Of a DNA stretch of 64,000 nt, positions 1-14,934 are shown piece by piece. The stretch spans positions 186,001 to 250,000 of the forward strand of contig MQVO02000016.1 in assembly GCA_001986395.2 (NCBI GenBank), read 5' to 3'. The DNA comes from Irpex lacteus (lineage: Eukaryota; Basidiomycota; Agaricomycetes; Polyporales; Irpicaceae). The stretch's first letter is position 1. The number at the start of each line of letters is the position of its first letter. Position numbers and translations under genes: made by a program. The notes under the pieces are model-generated. The model saw only the letters and a list, made by a program, of their open reading frames with translations, was not told the origin of the DNA and ran no database searches.

Positions 1-1135
1 TACTACGTCATTCCCCTAAGAAGCTCATTACAGCTCAGTGTACTACGGTACTACGCGACCATGCACATGTTCCTTACTGGAAGACATGTACAGCGGCAGT
101 GTGCCTTCGAGTTGTATGTGACTAGCTCATGCCGCCTGCTATATTAGACGTGACGGCAGTAGCTGGAGATGCATGTACTAGGCACCTTTAGTGAACGAAC
201 GGCACCAACATGGACGTGGACGACATTAACGGAGTAATTGTCCAGCGTGAGCGTGACATGGTTCACGCAATCACAGAATGTCACAGTAAAAGCGGCCCAA
301 AACGCAATTGCAAACGCGTTTTCAACCGTGGACTTCAGGCCTACGTTACGCACCTCTCAGCGCCGTCAGTTATTCGAGACCAGTTTGCTTTCGACCTGTG
401 GCTGGTGCATATATATCAGACCGAAATATTTACGGCGTACACGAATATACTGCTCAATAGCGAAGCAATATCGTCAGTCATGTAGCTGAGAAAAAATGAG
501 GGAAATGACATATAGTGACATCACAGTTATTTATAAGACCGAGGAACAACGTGGCAATCCTATTTATTCCGAGCTTCATGCAGCGAATTCGAAGTGCTAC
601 GGGTAACGGCAGCGCTGCAACTTCAGAACATTCAAAGCAGTAAGATAATATCACGCATCGAACGTTAGCTCTTCCGCGTCGTACTTGGTAGATGGTCCGA
701 GACAAGCTTCAGGATAAGCTGTGCGCAAAAACTGAACGTTGACGCTTGCGCGTCTGTTGTCGTATTACATGGGCGGCGGGATGTTGAGTGATGAAGCGCT
801 CATTAGTACATCTCTCTCTCTCCGTGAGACTCAAGTAACAGTCACGAGTCCATATATAAGTGCACTGTTTTCATTATTAAATTATACCTCATTCCATATC
901 TCAACTCCTTCTTACTACTTGAGCCAGATCAACATTAGCACTGTCTTAGTAAAACGGTTCCTATAAGTACAGTAACCTTCCACGTTGAACGGATTGCATA
1001 GGATTAAGCACGCACGTCGCCACAATTCCAGCGGGCTCCTGGCCATATCCTTTAGGGACTAAGAAGGTCGGCTGCTGCAGCCAAGTCTACCTTTAGCGAA
1101 ATCTGTGTCGCCCAATCAACGGTAACCTTGGACTT
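1..1135. other. Intergenic sequence, nothing recognised
   Basis: I see no gene here. The open frames are short (under about 90 codons), overlap on both strands, and show no recognisable motif or plausible chain of spliced exons. A short CT-rich stretch lies near 810-830. The end of a gene truncated by the window edge cannot be excluded. Confidence 0.5.
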
Positions 1136-1494
1136 GGTCATGAGCAGGACCACTGACAATGCGCCTAGAGGCCAGGTTGAGCGCCTATAGAATATGTCAG
1201 GATGGCGAGTCGAAGGCTCGACGAAATATGTCCGGATGAAACTGTCCTTGGGCCGTTTTCTGGAGCGCTAAACTTCCCAATTGGGAAATTTTGGCCACGA
1301 GGTGCTTTGGCGCTCACTGCTTCAGGAGCCGCCGGGGTCGCCGAACCCATTATGTCCGGACACAAACTGGCCTACCCCCCCCTCTGAGGTCAAAATATGT
1401 CCGTATGAGACTGGCCTCAGGTAAGAAAACTCGTTGATTTTGTCCGGGTCGGCAAACTGGCCTCTAGGCGCATTGTCAGGGGTCCTTCATAACC
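1136..1494. mobile_element. Short non-autonomous TIR element (MITE-like)
   Basis: The two ends are inverted copies. The left arm reads AGGACCACTGACAATGCGCC (from 1146) and continues to GAGGCCAG. The right arm, read on the other strand from about 1486, is the same with one mismatch. The inverted similarity extends outward with a small gap to GGTCATGA on the left and TCATAACC on the right. The interior carries four to five diverged copies of ATGTCCGGATGAAACTGGCC and a perfect 14-bp palindrome TTCCCAATTGGGAA at 1274-1287. No coding capacity is seen. I could not find a clear target-site duplication, so the outer limits are uncertain by a few bases. The superfamily is not assigned. Confidence 0.7.
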
Positions 1495-1636
1495 TGGGGA
1501 TATAGTAGAACTACTATAACCGGCAATTGCACTGACTCAACGCCAACATGATGACGGTACCCGGATATCCAACAAATAATTTCATGACTCAACACGCTTT
1601 ATTTTATGGTATATATCGAATATAACGGAGTATTGC

Positions 1637-3530
1637 TTACGCTTTGGGAGTAATAGGGTACCACTTTCTGAATACGTTATCAGGATCATATTTGGCCTTT
1701 AGCTCACTCAATCGATCGTAGTTCTCTCCAAATACGTCGCGAGAGCGTTCATCTCCGAGCCCGTAGTTTAAATACTACATAGAGCTGTGTTAGCTCTGTG
1801 TTGATAGCGATATATAGAGCTGGAAACCTACACCGCGAGCCTTGCCAACAACTGGGCCTTGTAAGGCCTTTACGTGGTTTGAAATCGCAGAGGCCCATTC
1901 GTACAGCTTACAAAGACGAGTATTATATTGAGCCAAAAATTTCAGTAACAGAGAGTGACGTTGCTTACCTTTTTGTCCAACGCTGCATCCTTCCATCTCA
2001 TCGACAAATTCACCACGTACCAGCTCCCTCTGTTTGAGAATGCAGTCGCTGTACTGGAAATAGAGTTAAGCTTCTTATATCCATGCAGTTCAATGATTAG
2101 AGCGGATCTGGTATGATTGTATCAGCAATTAGTCACTGTGTGGAGATAAAGCCTTGCTGTATACGCACTTTGCGGTGTCTGGATGTTCGGCGGTCAATTC
2201 AGAGTACCGGTCGAAAAGATAGGATACCAATTCCTGGTTGACATTGGCAATCACAGCGACCTTGAACAGCTTTCTGTCACCGTGGGTGGCCATCGGGTTC
2301 TGAACACATACATGTATGGAACATGTTAATCTTGAGCGAAGAGAATCAATTATAAGTATAGCAAGTACCTGAATGGAATTGATTACTTCGTATGGCATCT
2401 CCTGAGTCATATCCGCGACTGGGCCAACGTCGTATAGCGCTTTGAACTTCTCCTTGCCTTCTTCGACGGGTCCGTTGTAGAAAGGAATGAAGACAAGCGC
2501 AGGCTAAGGTGTATGCGTGACGATTTAACCTTACAATTAGCGAGATTTTGACGTACCTGGCCATTTGGTGGAGGCGAAGCAATAAAGAGCATCCCTCCCT
2601 CATCTTCGCCGGCATTCTGGCGCCAGCTTTCGATTGCGCTTGCAAGGTCGGAGAGTTGCGGAGGTGCGAAGACGAGCTGCAAAGGTGTGTCAGAGTTGTT
2701 AGACTTTGTGTAGTAGATGTTCTCTTACCAGTCCAGACCAAACGGGATTCTTCTGTGGGTAGCCCTTGAATGCGAACGATGTGACCGGCCCGAAGTTCGA
2801 GCCTGCGCCTATATCTAGGGCGTGAGATCGCGTTAATTACCCTTCAATATCAACCTCACATACCACGGATTGCCCAGAAAAGGTCAGCGTTCTCATTCGC
2901 ATTGCATATGACGATATCTCCGTTGGCCAGGACGAGTTCCGCTTCGACTAGGTTATCAATCGTCAGACCGTACTTCGGAGTCAGCCAGCCATAGCCACCG
3001 CCGACCGTCAGACCACCGACACCTGTGTGAGAACTTCAATTAGCTTTATTATCACTCTAAGCATGGGCCCGAGTTACCGGTGTGGTTTACTGTCCCACCA
3101 ACAGTGGCTAGACCAAACTTCGCGGCCTCCCTGTCCACGTCTTCCCACACAGCGCCTCCGCCAACTTTGATGAGGCTCTTCTCAGCATCCACAGTCACAT
3201 CGTTCATTCTTCTGAGGTCGATGACCAAACCCTCCGAAGACGATGAACCCGACGCTGAGTGTCCACCGCCTCTAATAGCTAGCTCAAGTCCGTTCTTGGT
3301 GGCATAAAGGATCTACATTATTTTTGCTTCTCGTGAGTGTTTGAGCTATAAAATAGTGTATCGAAACGTACGGCCTTGGAAACCTCCTGAGAGGAGGTTG
3401 GAAGGACCACGATCTTCGCTCTTTTACTTGCATTGTCTGCCCATCTCTTGATGATATCGTCGTATGCTTGGCCATCTTCCGGAGTCAAAATCTTTTCCTT
3501 AGAGAAAATAGAAAGAATCTCCGTAGACAT
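1637..3530 (-). CDS. FAD-linked oxidase, BBE (berberine bridge enzyme)-like
   Basis: Intron-split gene read from ATG at 3530 to a stop at 1637-1639. After a short N-terminus it shows the FAD-binding (PCMH/FAD_binding_4) signature: RGGGHS, whose His is the usual covalent FAD attachment site, then [20 protein letters not shown] across an intron near 3080. The C-terminus ([21 protein letters not shown]) is the classic BBE motif. The Cys that gives BBE its second covalent FAD bond is absent (HTGVGG instead of a CxxVGVGG-type loop), so single His-linked FAD is expected, as in 6-hydroxynicotine oxidase-type enzymes. The family oxidises alcohols, amines or ring carbons with O2. The substrate here is unknown. 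I see no obvious signal peptide, so it is probably intracellular. The adjacent FAD hydroxylase on the same strand may act on related substrates (inference). Confidence 0.88.
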
Positions 3531-4072
3531 GTTGGCGGAGTGGCAGAGGTAGGAGCGACGATAGCTTGCAGCGAGCTGGATTTAAGAACCGAGAGCTCGA
3601 TCGTGTCGGCCCCTACGGAAACAACTTATTAATCCCGAGGCCATGATCAGATCGTGATAGCGCTGTTTGGTTGATTGATGATACATTTCTCATAGTATCA
3701 CATGGATGTCATTGGAGCAGGTTGTGCTGAAACAATGGACACACTTGGTGTTAAGTGCATACCTCCGATACACCTCGGGCAGCTCATGCACCGAGGCTTA
3801 AGAATTCTACTAATCGAATAAAACAGTTAATGCTAAGCTCAAGAAATTTTTTGATCACGTACCATTGTTGTTATGAGCGTTTTAGGGACTGGAAGGCATC
3901 GAATATCGTGAGTTCGGCGAGTAACGAAACTGAACTTGCAATTCTCACGCAGTGTGGGCGCTCGTCAGATATCACATCATAACCTAAAATGGAAGGTCTT
4001 ATGGTTCGGTTAGTTACGCTACATGATGAGCGCGAGCGTAAGAAAGCGTAAGAAAGATGTATTTACGGGCGG
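3531..4072. other. Spacer between two flavoenzyme genes
   Basis: This is the 5' flank of the FAD oxidase (start 3530) and the 3' flank of the FAD hydroxylase (stop 4073), both on the minus strand. No coding exon or strong promoter motif is recognised. Confidence 0.5.
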
Positions 4073-7696
<3,624 letters not shown>

Positions 7697-9002
7697 GGGA
7701 GGTTGGAACTGTGGCCGAATATCTTCATAAAGCCCGATTGCGTATATCACCACTTCGTAATCGCCGCATCCAACCCATTTGTGTACAGGAAACAGGCTAA
7801 CTGCTTTCATATGAGTGACGATCTTCAAGAGTGGCAATTGAAGAGGCAATAGAAGCGCATGAACATCACGGGCACCGTCGCGTGATGATTGGTCTTGCGC
7901 CTGACGGTGGTCAGCACTATGATATGTGATAAGATACAAGCCGAAATTCTAGCAACAGAGTAGGGACTACGCACTGTAGTCGACAGAGTTTCCACGAGTC
8001 GGAAGTCTATCTCTGCCGGTGCCCTCGGGGCCCGATGAGACCCATCCTGCCAGTGGAACCCAGCTTGCAGCACTTTAAACGACGAAACCTGCATAACTGG
8101 CCGTGAATATGTGCGTGGGTTAATGAAGAGTGGGTCGGTGATCGGCCGAATGTGTAACCTATTTCGCCACTGGGAGGGTTGCTTCGACGACGCTAACGTA
8201 AGAGTACGATGAACCTTGCTTCGCTGTGCAAATCAAACTATGAATGAGTTCAGCGCGCTCATCTGCACGTCTGCTGTTGCTTACTCGATTGATATGATAC
8301 TGGCCACAGATAAATCAGTCAACTCGATTGCCAGTTTCGACATGCGTCTCACAATACGTATATCCCGATCGGAGACTTCTTGTTCAGTTCATCGCATTCC
8401 ACCCTCCCGCTTTCCCACAGCGCTCGAGTATCTGGAAAACATAGGGACACACTGCCATGCTACCAGTCTGTGAGAAAAGACTATGATTAACGTATATACA
8501 AGGCAGATGGTGATACGGAGGATCGTACCATTCACTGCAGGAGCACAGGAGTATCAGCCCACATTTTCGGGGGCGTAAATGATGGTCGCAAAAGATGGAT
8601 GCATCGTGCATTCATAAATCCGTGTAAGCAATGATATTTCGTCCAAGATATAACTGGGCAATCGTCAGCATAGGACTCCCAAAGCGAGTGAAATGAAAGA
8701 GATATTACCAATATAACATGATAGGTATCCAAATGTTGTTACTGTCTATCCTGTGGAAAAGAAAAGTTATCGTTGGCGTCTTTCTGAGAGATAGATGCGG
8801 GTTCTGTTCTTCGTCGTTGTACTGAGACGGATGACTTATGCATTACTACCCCACCAATAATCCCCGAAATACGGAAAAAATAGATTCCATCTGAAATCAT
8901 ATATCTGTACAAACATTGACATTTCATTCCAAATACAACTTTAGATTCGTCAGTCTGGGGTTCCCAAACCGATGAAAAAAAGAGACATTACCAATATAAC
9001 GT
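7697..9002. other. Intergenic: hydroxylase promoter side and a diverged direct repeat
   Basis: This is the upstream region of the FAD hydroxylase. A roughly 57-bp sequence near 8662-8720 recurs, diverged, at about 8946-9000. Both copies share a core like CCCAAA..GA..GAAA and end in ATTACCAATATAAC. Several short minus-strand frames exist, but none shows a known motif. A small unrecognised gene is possible, but I cannot support one. Confidence 0.45.
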
Positions 9003-10832
9003 TCAACGTTTCCATCGGGCCTGCTGCTTCGTCGCATAGACACAGCTCACTCTCGGAACCTGCTGTCTCAGCCAAGGCACGATGTCCGGGCTAATCTTCT
9101 CGCAGCCGTCGATAGCTAACATATGTAATCTTACCACAGCCGAACTGTCAGTGCTTGTGGCAGCCTCTTCACCGGCTGTGGGAGAGATATTAGGGTTCCG
9201 TCCTTTGACAAGCCGTACAATAGGTCCGTCGGACACCTCTGGTGACCCTGAAAGGTCGACCGAGGTGAGTTGTGGGCAAATCATGTTGATGGTGCCATTG
9301 CCCTCGGGAGCAGGCCGAGGTGGTCGGGCCAACGCCTCCAGTACAGGTGCGATATTTGCCATATGAACCAACCTGAGTGATTTGAGCGCAGTTGCGAGCT
9401 CTAAAAGCCGAACAATAATTTCCTTGTCGGGGTCCCCGTATAGAATCTCAAAGGACTCGAGTTTCGGGATGCAGCCGCCCGCTAAGACGTGTTGAAGACA
9501 GGAATCCAACAGAGAACCTAAGCGAATAAATTTCACGCTGCGTAGGTTAGGTAGCGCTAGGGACGAGAGGACTCCGTACGCCAAGCGATCGTAACCACGG
9601 AGTTCGAGGGAAGTCAAGTGCTGCAGGTGAATTTGGGCGGGTAGTTGGCGAGCAGGGGGGTCGGGTTCGAGTGACTGAAGCGGAGAGAACTGGAGTATGA
9701 GTTCCTCGAGGTGAGTATTACGACTCAGAAGCCAGAGTAGGTCGGGAATATGCCGATGAAGAAGGCCGGTAGAATCGAGATGAACGAGACACTCGCTATG
9801 GTCCGCAACTTTGGCCCAATCGATGAGGGAGGCCTCAGCGACAAGATGACGGAGACGCAAGCCAAGCGTATGCTGAAACCATGGAGGGGTGCTATGTGTA
9901 CCTAGACTAAAGTCCACTCGAGTCAAGGTAATAGAGTCGAGGTTATCCAGAATAGATTGCGTAAGGTGCGGCAGAGCAGACATAACGTCTTGCGATTTGA
10001 GCTGGTCTACCGTTAGGCTACGCAACGGCTCCAAGGATAAATCGTGGAGAACCTCCAGAGCTCGAAGGGCCTCGGAAGCATTGCGCAAGCATAGTGTTGT
10101 AAACTTCCCTTGACCACGCACTTTCCACAGCTTGGCTTTCGGTATAGGTTTCTTATGCGAGAGTGAAAGCGTGTGCCACAGGGAGGGGGTGGACACCACT
10201 ACTCTTCGCCAGCCCTGGCAGACGTGTGAGAGCGTGATCACGCATGCGTGGTCCTCCGCGACCAAAAGCCGGTAAACAGCTACCGCTATCTCTACGGGTA
10301 GCTTCCCAAAGCAATCGCGGGGTTTCGTTTCTTCCAATTGTCGCTTCGTTCTATGAGCAAGCTCCACCTCAATGCTTTGCCGAAGGGCTTCCAGTTCAGA
10401 GCGACGTTTGACATCGGACGGGTTCATATGCTGGAGTGCCATCTCGGCCATTGTAAGTGCAGGGCCGTACTTCTTGAACTCTACGAACAGGCGCGCAGAC
10501 CTTGCGTAACCCTCCAGAAGCGGTCAGTATCACCGCCTACGAATGCAGCTGTCACTTACTTGCCAGGCTTGAGGGAAGAGATCGATAACTTTCTTTGACT
10601 CTAGCAAAGCGTCTTTCTTACGGCCTTGTTTCTCGTACACTGCCGCACGCGAGTCATAGACCTGCGGTCCCTCGAAGCCTTCCTGTATAGCCTGCAGTGC
10701 AGTGTCAGTACACGTCAGTGTGCATCCTGTGCGTCCTTGTAGTTCTGACCTCCGTAAGTGCTGTAGAGCCTTGCCATAATCCTTTGTTTTGAAGCTCGCA
10801 ACTCCTTTGCTGAAGGCTCGCTTCGCCGACAT
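9003..10832 (-). CDS. TPR / F-box / leucine-rich repeat protein (Pof3-like)
   Basis: An N-terminal TPR region (MSAKRAFSKGVASFKTKDYG, then a helix pair with YDSRAAVYEKQGRKKDAL) begins at 10832. After an intron near 10500-10557 it joins ...FVEFKKYGPALTMAEMALQH. The long last exon holds an F-box (CFGKLPVEIAVAVYRLL ... CQGWRRVVVSTPSLW) followed by leucine-rich repeat-like segments. This TPR-F-box-LRR order is that of fission yeast Pof3, a substrate receptor of SCF ubiquitin ligases linked to genome stability; the F-box would bind Skp1. Exon 1 is odd. The obvious intron (GTCAGA donor near 10752, CTGCAG acceptor near 10691) would give the expected TPR sequence only from another frame of exon 1, so a small frameshift or an unusual first intron is possible. 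The gene shares a 255-bp divergent promoter with RPL10A. Confidence 0.8.
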
Positions 10833-11087
10833 GATGGTCTAGAGAGAACACGCTACGAATTCGGACGCAACTGCCATCATCGTGCACCAGCGCCTACACG
10901 CGTGTTATTGTGATCTATTTGGCTTTATCACATGACCATGATAATGCGTCACAGATATTTGTGACTGAGCTGCTTGTCACGCTATACAGTCACACCGGAG
11001 TTTCCCACTGCCACCCACAACAGAAATCTGGCGATGACCAACGGGCGCTAACTAACCTCCCCCCTACACACAGGAAAGACTAAAAGC
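10833..11087. promoter_or_regulatory. Divergent promoter between Pof3-like gene and RPL10A
   Basis: These 255 bp separate two start codons pointing away from each other (10832 minus, 11088 plus), so the segment must hold both promoters. A pyrimidine-rich tract (CTAACCTCCCCCCTACAC) lies just before the RPL10A ATG, as is common at ribosomal protein genes. Confidence 0.7.
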
Positions 11088-11924
11088 ATGAGGTGCGTGT
11101 GCTCGCAGTTTTGAGTAACGAGCAAGCACTTAAGTCGATGATCTCGTCAGCGGAAGCAAGCTCTCAGTGTCAAGCGTGCGGGGCTCTGTTAAGGAGCTCC
11201 TTGCCGATGCCAACGGCGAGAAAAGGCGCAACTTCGTTGAGACCATCGAGCTCCAGATTGGTCTCAAGAACTACGACCCCCAGAGAGACAAGCGTTTCTC
11301 GGGAACTGTTAAGTGCGTCTCCATCAGAAGCTTTCCTCTCTTGTCCTAACCTGAACGTGACTGCACAGGCTGCCCACCGTCCCCCGCCCTCGCATGTCCA
11401 TCTGCATTCTCGCAGATGCTGCCGACATCGATCGTGCTAAGCAGATCGACCTGGAGTACATGTCCGTCGATGATTTGAAGAAGCTTAACAAGAACAAGAA
11501 GCTTGTTAAGAAGCTCGCCAAGAAGTACGACGCTTTCCTGTCCTCGGAGGCTCTTATCAAGCAGATTCCTCGTCTGCTCGGACCCGGTCTCTCCAAGGGT
11601 AAGTTCTACACGCGGGAAATTAGCTGTCGTTTGTGCTCATGGTAGTTGTTCAATTTACCAGCCGGAAAGTTCCCCACCCCCGTCTCTCACGCTGAGGACC
11701 TCAGCAACAAGATCACTGAGGTCCGTTCGACCATCAAGTTCCAGTTGAAGAAGGTCCTCTGCTTGGGTGTCGCTGTTGGCCACGTCCAGATGACTGAGGA
11801 TCAGGTGCTCGGCAACGTGATGTTGAGCATCAACTTCCTCGTCTCTCTTCTCAAGAAGAACTGGCAGAACGTCAAGTCTCTGCACATCAAGACGACCATG
11901 GGCAAGCCCATCCGTCTGTTCTAA
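11088..11924 (+). CDS. RPL10A: 60S ribosomal protein L10a (uL1)
   Basis: Four exons: 11088-11092 (only ATGAG), 11151-11312, 11369-11598 and 11662-11924. Together they encode about 219 residues, close to the family length of about 217. Conserved segments are plain: [90 protein letters not shown] and the C-terminus [10 protein letters not shown]. The start was chosen because splicing the 5-nt first exon gives [19 protein letters not shown] in frame; no other ATG fits. uL1 forms the L1 stalk of the large ribosomal subunit and helps release E-site tRNA. The tiny first exon with an intron right after the start is typical of highly expressed fungal ribosomal protein genes. Confidence 0.97.
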
Positions 11925-13468
11925 GTGATCGGAGGGTAGAGAATGTCAGAGTATTTGTCTTTCCTCGGGGCCGCAATGCACAACATGAAGCCCCGCACGC
12001 TTGGACCAACGGCTTCAGAGGGGGTGGGAGTCGATTGGGAGCTGATGCGGTCTCAGGTTAGACCCAACTTTACGTTCTTTATTGCAAATGTTATGATCAC
12101 GATGTAGCATAGTCAATGCATGTGCTTGCATGATAGATCCTTCGCAGTGTGAACTTTGCACGACGGCCTCCCGTGGATGGCATTCTTCTGGATAATCCAG
12201 CGGAATACCAGACAGTATGGAACCATTACTTGCGATGTGGGTCGAATATAGTAAGGCGTAGGACTGTCGGCTGTATTGGCTTTGTGGCTGGCAAGGAGCG
12301 GAGCGTGCTAGTGTCGTTAACGAAGACTGGACGGCGAACAGCTTAGCAGTGTACGAAACGCCTATACCGACAATTTCGGTACGACGATCCTTGCCTCATG
12401 CTTCAAGCGCTACGAAACGAGGCTGCAAGACTTTCGGCTCCTTGTGTACTATCTAACAACCCTTGGCATAAATGTGGCCAGGATTAGGCTGTAGCCTCGT
12501 CATATACACGCATCTTTTAGCCGTGCTTCGCGGAGACTGTGGCCAGAAAACGCCACGAAGCTTAATTTACCATATCAAGAATAGCTGGCAGTATCTGCAA
12601 TAATGAGCGCTCAATGGACTAGGTTCGTTCAAGTTCTACTGCCACACTGGAACGACAGCAAGTCACCGGTCGACCCTCGTAGGTGATTCTGTTGCTATAG
12701 CTATACATCTACTCTGAAAGATTGCTTGCAGAAGACAAATGTGTGGTCAGTTGAATCCCGTCGAATTGCCGAGCAGTCAAAGTTGACAGAATATACGGCC
12801 GTGAACATCGAGAACATGAAACTCTCCATTGCACGGCTAATCATGTGCATAGAGTGTTGAAGTGTGAGAAGGTGGGTTTCCCCGCGCATCTTACCTGTTT
12901 AGGTGACATTGCTAACGTTACTTTGCGTACCTCAATATCGCTGGATGTCTGACCGACTTCGACATACGACCTGATTAGTTCGCGATCCTACCACGCTGTG
13001 CACAAGGTCTTGTTCTCGGGATGCTATAACATAGGACATGTCTACCTGATGATACCAATTGCAGTGCGATTCCATTCCTTCCCACGTGCAAGAAGTGTTC
13101 GTAGGGCAGCGAAGTGCTGATCCAGCGCCCCGATGCTCAGGGTCCTGCGCGTCTGAACAGGAAATGACGCTGTGGACGCACTCCTTGCCAATCAACATTT
13201 CCAGAAAACCTGATAACCGCCCCGTCGCATTGAATCCCGCTCATAGGCGTCCGTTCCTTGTACAGGGTTCGAAGCTATGTGTACCCTGCATCCGTGCTCA
13301 ACGTCTTCTAGGAGAGTACTACTTATACACCCATGGCTACCTCGATACTTGGTTCCATAGATCCAAGGCCAGTACGGCTCACTGGCAGCTCGACACCACT
13401 CCACTCGCATCGTCTCAATCTCTATCCACTTTTCTTGGATTTACCGGTCGCTCACACACTCACTAACT
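11925..13468. other. Intergenic, no gene recognised
   Basis: The RPL10A 3' flank, then about 1.4 kb in which the longest frame (13059-13466, plus) overlaps an opposite-strand frame and shows no family motif. A lineage-specific gene cannot be excluded, but I see no convincing exon chain. Confidence 0.45.
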
Positions 13469-14325
13469 ATGATGCTCATCAACGAGGTACGTTAACTCCG
13501 TGTCGTCATGGTTACCCTATACGTTCAGAACCATAGAAATTATCATCTCATTTCTCACCTCGCATCCTTTTGTAGATCCCTCCCTTCTCCCCTCTCGAGG
13601 CCGTCATCGTAGAAGTTCCCTACGAACGATACACATCTAAGCGCAAGCAGTACGGCTGGCGGCAGAAATCCACCGTTCACTTCCGCACGGAGGCCGGCGA
13701 CGGCATCCGTCTCATTGACGCACTCCACGGCAATGTGCAGCACCTCCACGACCGTTACGAGCCTGTCCTCACAGGCTGCGGCGACAAGGTTTCCTATCAC
13801 ATTCATGTACGTGCCTTACACATGCCTTTCATCTCCCTCGCCACATCAAAGATCCTTCATATATACTCGCTGCCCTCGAGTGTACACGACGCGCTGACGG
13901 AGATGCCCTTCTTTCTTTAGCTGCACGGGTATACCCCACTGAGATGCCAAAAGTACTCCTACTTCCAAAAGCACGGCGAGAAATTCGCAAATACGCGCGC
14001 GAAGGTGGCGAGGCAGATCGCGGAGGCCGTTCAAGATTTCATTGACAAGGTACGCACGAGCACCCTCGGGCGAATCTTCATCCCACCATTCAATTCACAC
14101 ACCCTCTTAACTCGATGCTGACTTGGTCCTTTGTTGTTGCAGCGACAATACGAAGACCACGGCGACGATTGGCGCGTTGGACCGGGTTTCATCGAGTTGA
14201 AGCACCTGTATCTACTCGAGCTCCGACATGTGGCCAGTGGCTGCTTCCAACCCATCCTCGGAATCCGGAGACCTGTGCTCTATGCCCCTCCCGTGTCTCC
14301 TGTTTCTGCGTACGGCGCGTATTAG
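13469..14325 (+). CDS. Conserved small protein of unknown function
   Basis: Four exons joined in phase: 13469-13486 (MMLINE), 13576-13806, 13921-14049 and 14143-14325. All three introns have clean GT..AG ends (GTACGT donors) and lengths of about 89-114 nt. The product is about 186 residues. It contains a basic/aromatic stretch (EVPYERYTSKRKQYGWRQK), a region with regular charged helices (KVARQIAEAVQDFIDK) and a Tyr/Pro-rich C-terminus. I do not recognise a domain. The coherent reading frame over four exons and the Arg/Lys-rich central part argue that it is a real gene. No signal peptide or membrane segment is seen. Confidence 0.7.
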
Positions 14326-14934
14326 TATCCTACTTTAACCCGGACGCTGTGCTTTCGTGGGTTTCTGTCGGACTGATGTATTTTCCTCTTCGTACTGTCG
14401 TTGTAGCTTGTCAGAGTCTATTCACAAGTTGTATACCTCTCATCTACTTAGCTTATTTGTACAGGTGTCCTCTTCTGTCATCCTAGTTCATTCGTTCTAC
14501 TTTCATTCTGCTCGTCCAACTGTACCAAGTAGCAGCCCCCAATAGTAATCGCTTGCTCCTCAGGCCTCAACTCTCAGCTACTTCAATAAAGTCGTGAACA
14601 GGAGCCACGAATAGAGCGATACTATTTTCTTCCGACTATCAACAACATTGTGCTTTGATAAGTTACAGCAGACTGTTAATGTGCTTGAGAAAACAAAGAA
14701 GACAAGTACAAGATACAACACGAATGAGACAAGAGGGAGGTATATGTACACGAAAGCTGAAGTGAAAAGGAGAACAGTGACTGTACAGCAACTACGAAGC
14801 GGACGAGTACACATTCATTAGAACCCTTTGAGGCATCGAGTATCGTTTTTTTTTTCCAAAATTTCCAACATGTCTAGAATCCAAGAGAATCATTCCAATC
14901 TCTTGATACCAAATTGAGCATATACCCATAGGGC
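14326..14934. other. Convergent 3' region, no gene
   Basis: This lies between two genes that end toward each other (plus-strand stop 14325, minus-strand stop 14935). It is AT- and T-tract-rich with no convincing frame, as expected for paired 3' UTRs. Confidence 0.6.

Noticed and set aside
13059..13466. 135-codon plus-strand frame before the small conserved gene
   Set aside because: It overlaps an equally long opposite frame and shows no conserved-looking segment.
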